Shown: positions 61,986 through 64,000 of the stretch, piece by piece
How positions within the stretch are numbered: the first letter of the stretch is position 1
Layout of the letters: each line of letters starts with the position of its first letter
From: Claveliimonas acetigenes
Lineage (GTDB): Bacteria > Bacillota > Clostridia > Lachnospirales > Lachnospiraceae
Reading direction: 5' to 3'
Length of the DNA stretch: 64,000 bases
Assembly (NCBI RefSeq): GCF_025567385.1
Contig: NZ_JAOQJU010000016.1
Location: forward strand, 1 to 64,000
Notes under the pieces: generated by a model
Database searches by the model: none
What the model saw: the letters and a program-made list of their open reading frames with translations, nothing else
What the model was told of the DNA's origin: nothing
Program-made: the position numbers and the translations under genes

Positions 61986-63518
61986 TTATTCTTCACATTT
62001 TCTCACATCATACTCTGCCAAGTACTTCTTCACATACTCCACGTCTGACGGACAGTTCAGGTATTCGCTTCCATATTTCTGTCTCGTCTCTCCGCCTTTT
62101 CCGGTCACGAGAAGGAGCGTCTTGCCTTCTGCTGATTCAATGGCAGCCTTGATTGCCTCTCCCCGATCCTCAATCATCTCATACGGGCAATTCTGGGCTT
62201 CTACATATTGTGCAATATCCTCAGAAATGTCCTCTACCGGCTCATATCCCGGATCTTCTGCCACCAGGTATACTTTCTTGGAATACTGGCCCGCAACCGT
62301 TCCCAGATCACGGCGACGGATTAGGGCTTTCTTACCCGGGCAGCCGAAAATAGACACAATCGCATAATCCGGGTATTCTTCTTTCATAGATGAAAACAAT
62401 TTCTCAAAGCTTAACTTATTGTGTGCATAGTCTACAATTGCCAAAATGTTCTTGTCCTTGCTTGCATAAAGCTCCATTCTTCCGCTGGAACGAGCACGTA
62501 AAAGCCCGGAATGGATATATTCCTTCGGAATACCGAACTTTACTGCCGCCGCAATGACACCCAGTGCATTCTCTACATTGAAAAGTCCCGGCATCGTCAG
62601 AATGAATTCTTCATCAAAAGCCTCGCATTTCACAGAAAACCTGGTTTCATTTCCCTCTTTACGGATATGGTAAGCGAAATAATCCGCAGATGAATCCTTC
62701 GTACTGAAGGTAATCACTTCCTCCGCCGCCTTTGCCTCTTCCAGAATCCGGTCAATGTAATCTGCATCCAGATTCACCACCGCCGTCTTCGTTTTACCAA
62801 ACATCAGCATCTTAGAAGAAAAATAATCCTCAAAATCTGCATGTTCAATCGGACTGATATGATCCTCAGAAATATTCAGGAAAATTCCCACATCGAATTT
62901 CATGTCATCTACACGGTGATATTTCAGCGCCTGGGAAGACACTTCCATCTGTGCGTATTCCATACCACAATCCAGAGCGTTGCGCAGATGCTGCTGCAGT
63001 TCTACTGCCTCCGGGGTGGTAATATGGGACTCTACCTTTGATTTGCCATCATAAATATCAATCGAAGAAATCACAGCGCTGTCTTTTTTATTTTGCGCTT
63101 CCAGATAATCATCTACAATCGCTTTCATATAATAAACGGAGGTAGATTTTCCTTTTGTTCCGCCCACACCTACAAGCCGTAAATCTTCCCATGGATTATT
63201 ATAAAACAAATTGGCAAGAACCGACATCGCTTCACGGATATCCTTTACCAGAATATAAGGAACTTCTGCTTCAAGCTCAAAAACCTTCTCACTAATATAG
63301 CAGACTGCCCCCTTTCCTACGGCTTCTCTCAGGTAAACCGGCTTAAATGCCGCACCCTTGCAGATAAATAAAGTGTCTTCCGACACCTCTTTGGAATTAT
63401 AGGTAAGATTTCTAATAACATTCTCTTCTTTACCATATAATTCACAGGAGGCGAACATTCCCCGTTTTCTCAGCGCCTCCACATATTCCTGTATTTTATA
63501 AAACTTCATCTCTGCCAT
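61986..63518 (-). CDS. MurE-like ligase (second UDP-MurNAc-tripeptide synthetase homologue, non-mDAP motif)
   Basis: 510 residues with full Mur ligase architecture: YNSKEVSEDTLFICKGAAF, P-loop LVGVGGTKGKSTSVYYMKAI, HITTPEAVELQQHL, QMEVSSQALKYHRVDDMKF, NISEDHISPIEHADFEDYF with SSKMLMF, AIVDYAHNKLSFEKLFSS, LLVTGKGGETRQKYG. Where murE at 59009-60538 has DNPR, this protein reads AEDPGYEPVEDI, so the residue that recognises mDAP is absent and the added amino acid is unknown. It lies 14 bp downstream of an Asp/Glu racemase gene. GGGAG precedes ATG 63518. Could be a tailoring ligase, or MurE with another substrate. Confidence 0.88.
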   Translation of the reverse strand: MAEMKFYKIQEYVEALRKRGMFASCELYGKEENVIRNLTYNSKEVSEDTLFICKGAAFKPVYLREAVGKGAVCYISEKVFELEAEVPYILVKDIREAMSVLANLFYNNPWEDLRLVGVGGTKGKSTSVYYMKAIVDDYLEAQNKKDSAVISSIDIYDGKSKVESHITTPEAVELQQHLRNALDCGMEYAQMEVSSQALKYHRVDDMKFDVGIFLNISEDHISPIEHADFEDYFSSKMLMFGKTKTAVVNLDADYIDRILEEAKAAEEVITFSTKDSSADYFAYHIRKEGNETRFSVKCEAFDEEFILTMPGLFNVENALGVIAAAVKFGIPKEYIHSGLLRARSSGRMELYASKDKNILAIVDYAHNKLSFEKLFSSMKEEYPDYAIVSIFGCPGKKALIRRRDLGTVAGQYSKKVYLVAEDPGYEPVEDISEDIAQYVEAQNCPYEMIEDRGEAIKAAIESAEGKTLLLVTGKGGETRQKYGSEYLNCPSDVEYVKKYLAEYDVRKCEE

Positions 63519-63532
63519 CTTCTTCTCCCTTT

Positions 63533-64000
63533 CTACCGGTATTCTGCGCCGGAGCGCAGGATTGATTCTCTCACCAGCACATCCATTGCATCCAGGCAGA
63601 TGGACGGAATCTCATGCTTCCCTTTAAATACGGACAATTCTGTACACGCCAGAATGACTGCATCACATCCCTTACGCATAAATTCACTGATTACACGGTC
63701 AAACTTAGCCCGATCCCCCGGTTTCCCGCTCTTAATATCATCGTAAATCAAGGACATTACATCCTTCTGCCGTTCCGGCGACGGTTTGACCGGCGTCACT
63801 CCCAGCTTCTTGCACTCCTTATGATAGATACGGGAATTTATCGTTCCATCCGTCGCCATGATTCCGATCCTCTTTACATTGTCAAATGCATTTACTGCAT
63901 AGGCAACGCTCTCACGAATCATATGAATGACCGGTATCTGTACAGCCTTCTGAATCTGTTCATAGAAATAATGGGAAGTATTGCAGGTAATCGCTATATT
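63533..64000 (-). CDS. Aspartate/glutamate racemase family protein (partial, runs off the window)
   Basis: The frame is open from 63533 to the window edge, so the N-terminal part lies beyond 64000. The visible 155 residues hold both catalytic cysteines of the cofactor-independent racemase fold: ITCNTSHYFYEQIQKA and ILACTELSVF, plus IGIMATDGTINSRIYHKECK. An internal ATG at 63922 is not the start, because the conserved CNTSH segment lies upstream of it. The pattern is typical of aspartate racemase or a broad Asp/Glu racemase. It precedes the MurE-like gene by 14 bp, suggesting it supplies a D-amino acid used in wall synthesis. Confidence 0.88.
   Translation of the reverse strand, partial: NIAITCNTSHYFYEQIQKAVQIPVIHMIRESVAYAVNAFDNVKRIGIMATDGTINSRIYHKECKKLGVTPVKPSPERQKDVMSLIYDDIKSGKPGDRAKFDRVISEFMRKGCDAVILACTELSVFKGKHEIPSICLDAMDVLVRESILRSGAEYR

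Noticed and set aside
61741..62367. 208-codon plus-strand frame
   Set aside because: Antisense to the YccF gene and the 3' end of the MurE-like gene; composition and lack of start signals mark it as a shadow.

Overview
The window looks like a chromosomal segment of an anaerobic, low-to-mid GC Firmicute of the Lachnospiraceae type, probably a gut clostridium. The evidence is pyruvate:ferredoxin oxidoreductase (nifJ), pyruvate phosphate dikinase, S-layer-homology (SLH) surface proteins, mDAP-type murE, strong AGGAGG ribosome sites, consensus sigma-A promoters and L-box (lysine riboswitch) control. It is a draft assembly: 304 Ns (13951-14254) interrupt one gene. No rRNA, tRNA, prophage, insertion sequence or CRISPR array was seen. 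Most of the sequence is core genome, with a few accessory islands.

Layout. 0-5 kb: a MerR-family regulator beside a textbook 19-bp-spacer divergent promoter whose target seems to have decayed, then ppdK and an M18 aminopeptidase. 5-19 kb: two SLH surface proteins (a leucine-rich-repeat protein and a putative zinc metallopeptidase) flank a tight minus-strand operon cbiK-hemC-cobA/hemD-[four-gene OppA-type ABC importer]-sirC. The operon makes sirohydrochlorin from porphobilinogen and inserts a metal into it. 19-23 kb: tdh-kbl (threonine to glycine plus acetyl-CoA) diverges from an SstT-type Ser/Thr symporter. 23-29 kb: the conserved set M16C peptidase-era-yqzL-recO-glyS. 29-31 kb: an NhaC-family transporter behind a clear lysine riboswitch, hence a probable lysine transporter (LysW). 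32-36 kb: a folate operon folC-folE-HD protein-folP-folBK. 36-38 kb: VanZ and a frameshifted HTH-Uma2 gene with a repeat-bearing promoter. 38-45 kb: nifJ, then two tandem paralogous SNF-family Na+ symporters, each behind its own promoter and look-alike terminator leader. 45-60.5 kb: a long minus-strand housekeeping block murE-priA-def-fmt / yugP-rsmB-rlmN-prpC-prkC-rsgA-rpe-thiN-ychF-lgt. 60.6-64 kb: an arginase-family gene, an internally shortened YccF, a second MurE-like ligase lacking the mDAP motif, and an Asp/Glu racemase that runs off the window.

How the parts fit. Threonine uptake (sstT), Tdh and Kbl form one catabolic module. HemC, HemD, CobA, SirC and CbiK form an unbroken enzyme chain to cobalt- or iron-sirohydrochlorin, and the translationally packed ABC importer suggests supply of a related substrate. 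Lgt in the window would lipidate the OppA-type binding protein. PrkC/PrpC is the usual cell-wall-sensing kinase/phosphatase pair beside cell-wall and translation genes.

The least explained items are the MurE2-racemase pair, the paired attenuator-like leaders of the SNF transporters, two strongly structured intergenic elements (55.2 and 60.7 kb) sharing a core hairpin, the HD protein inside the folate operon, and the HTH-Uma2 gene with its 15-bp direct-repeat operator.
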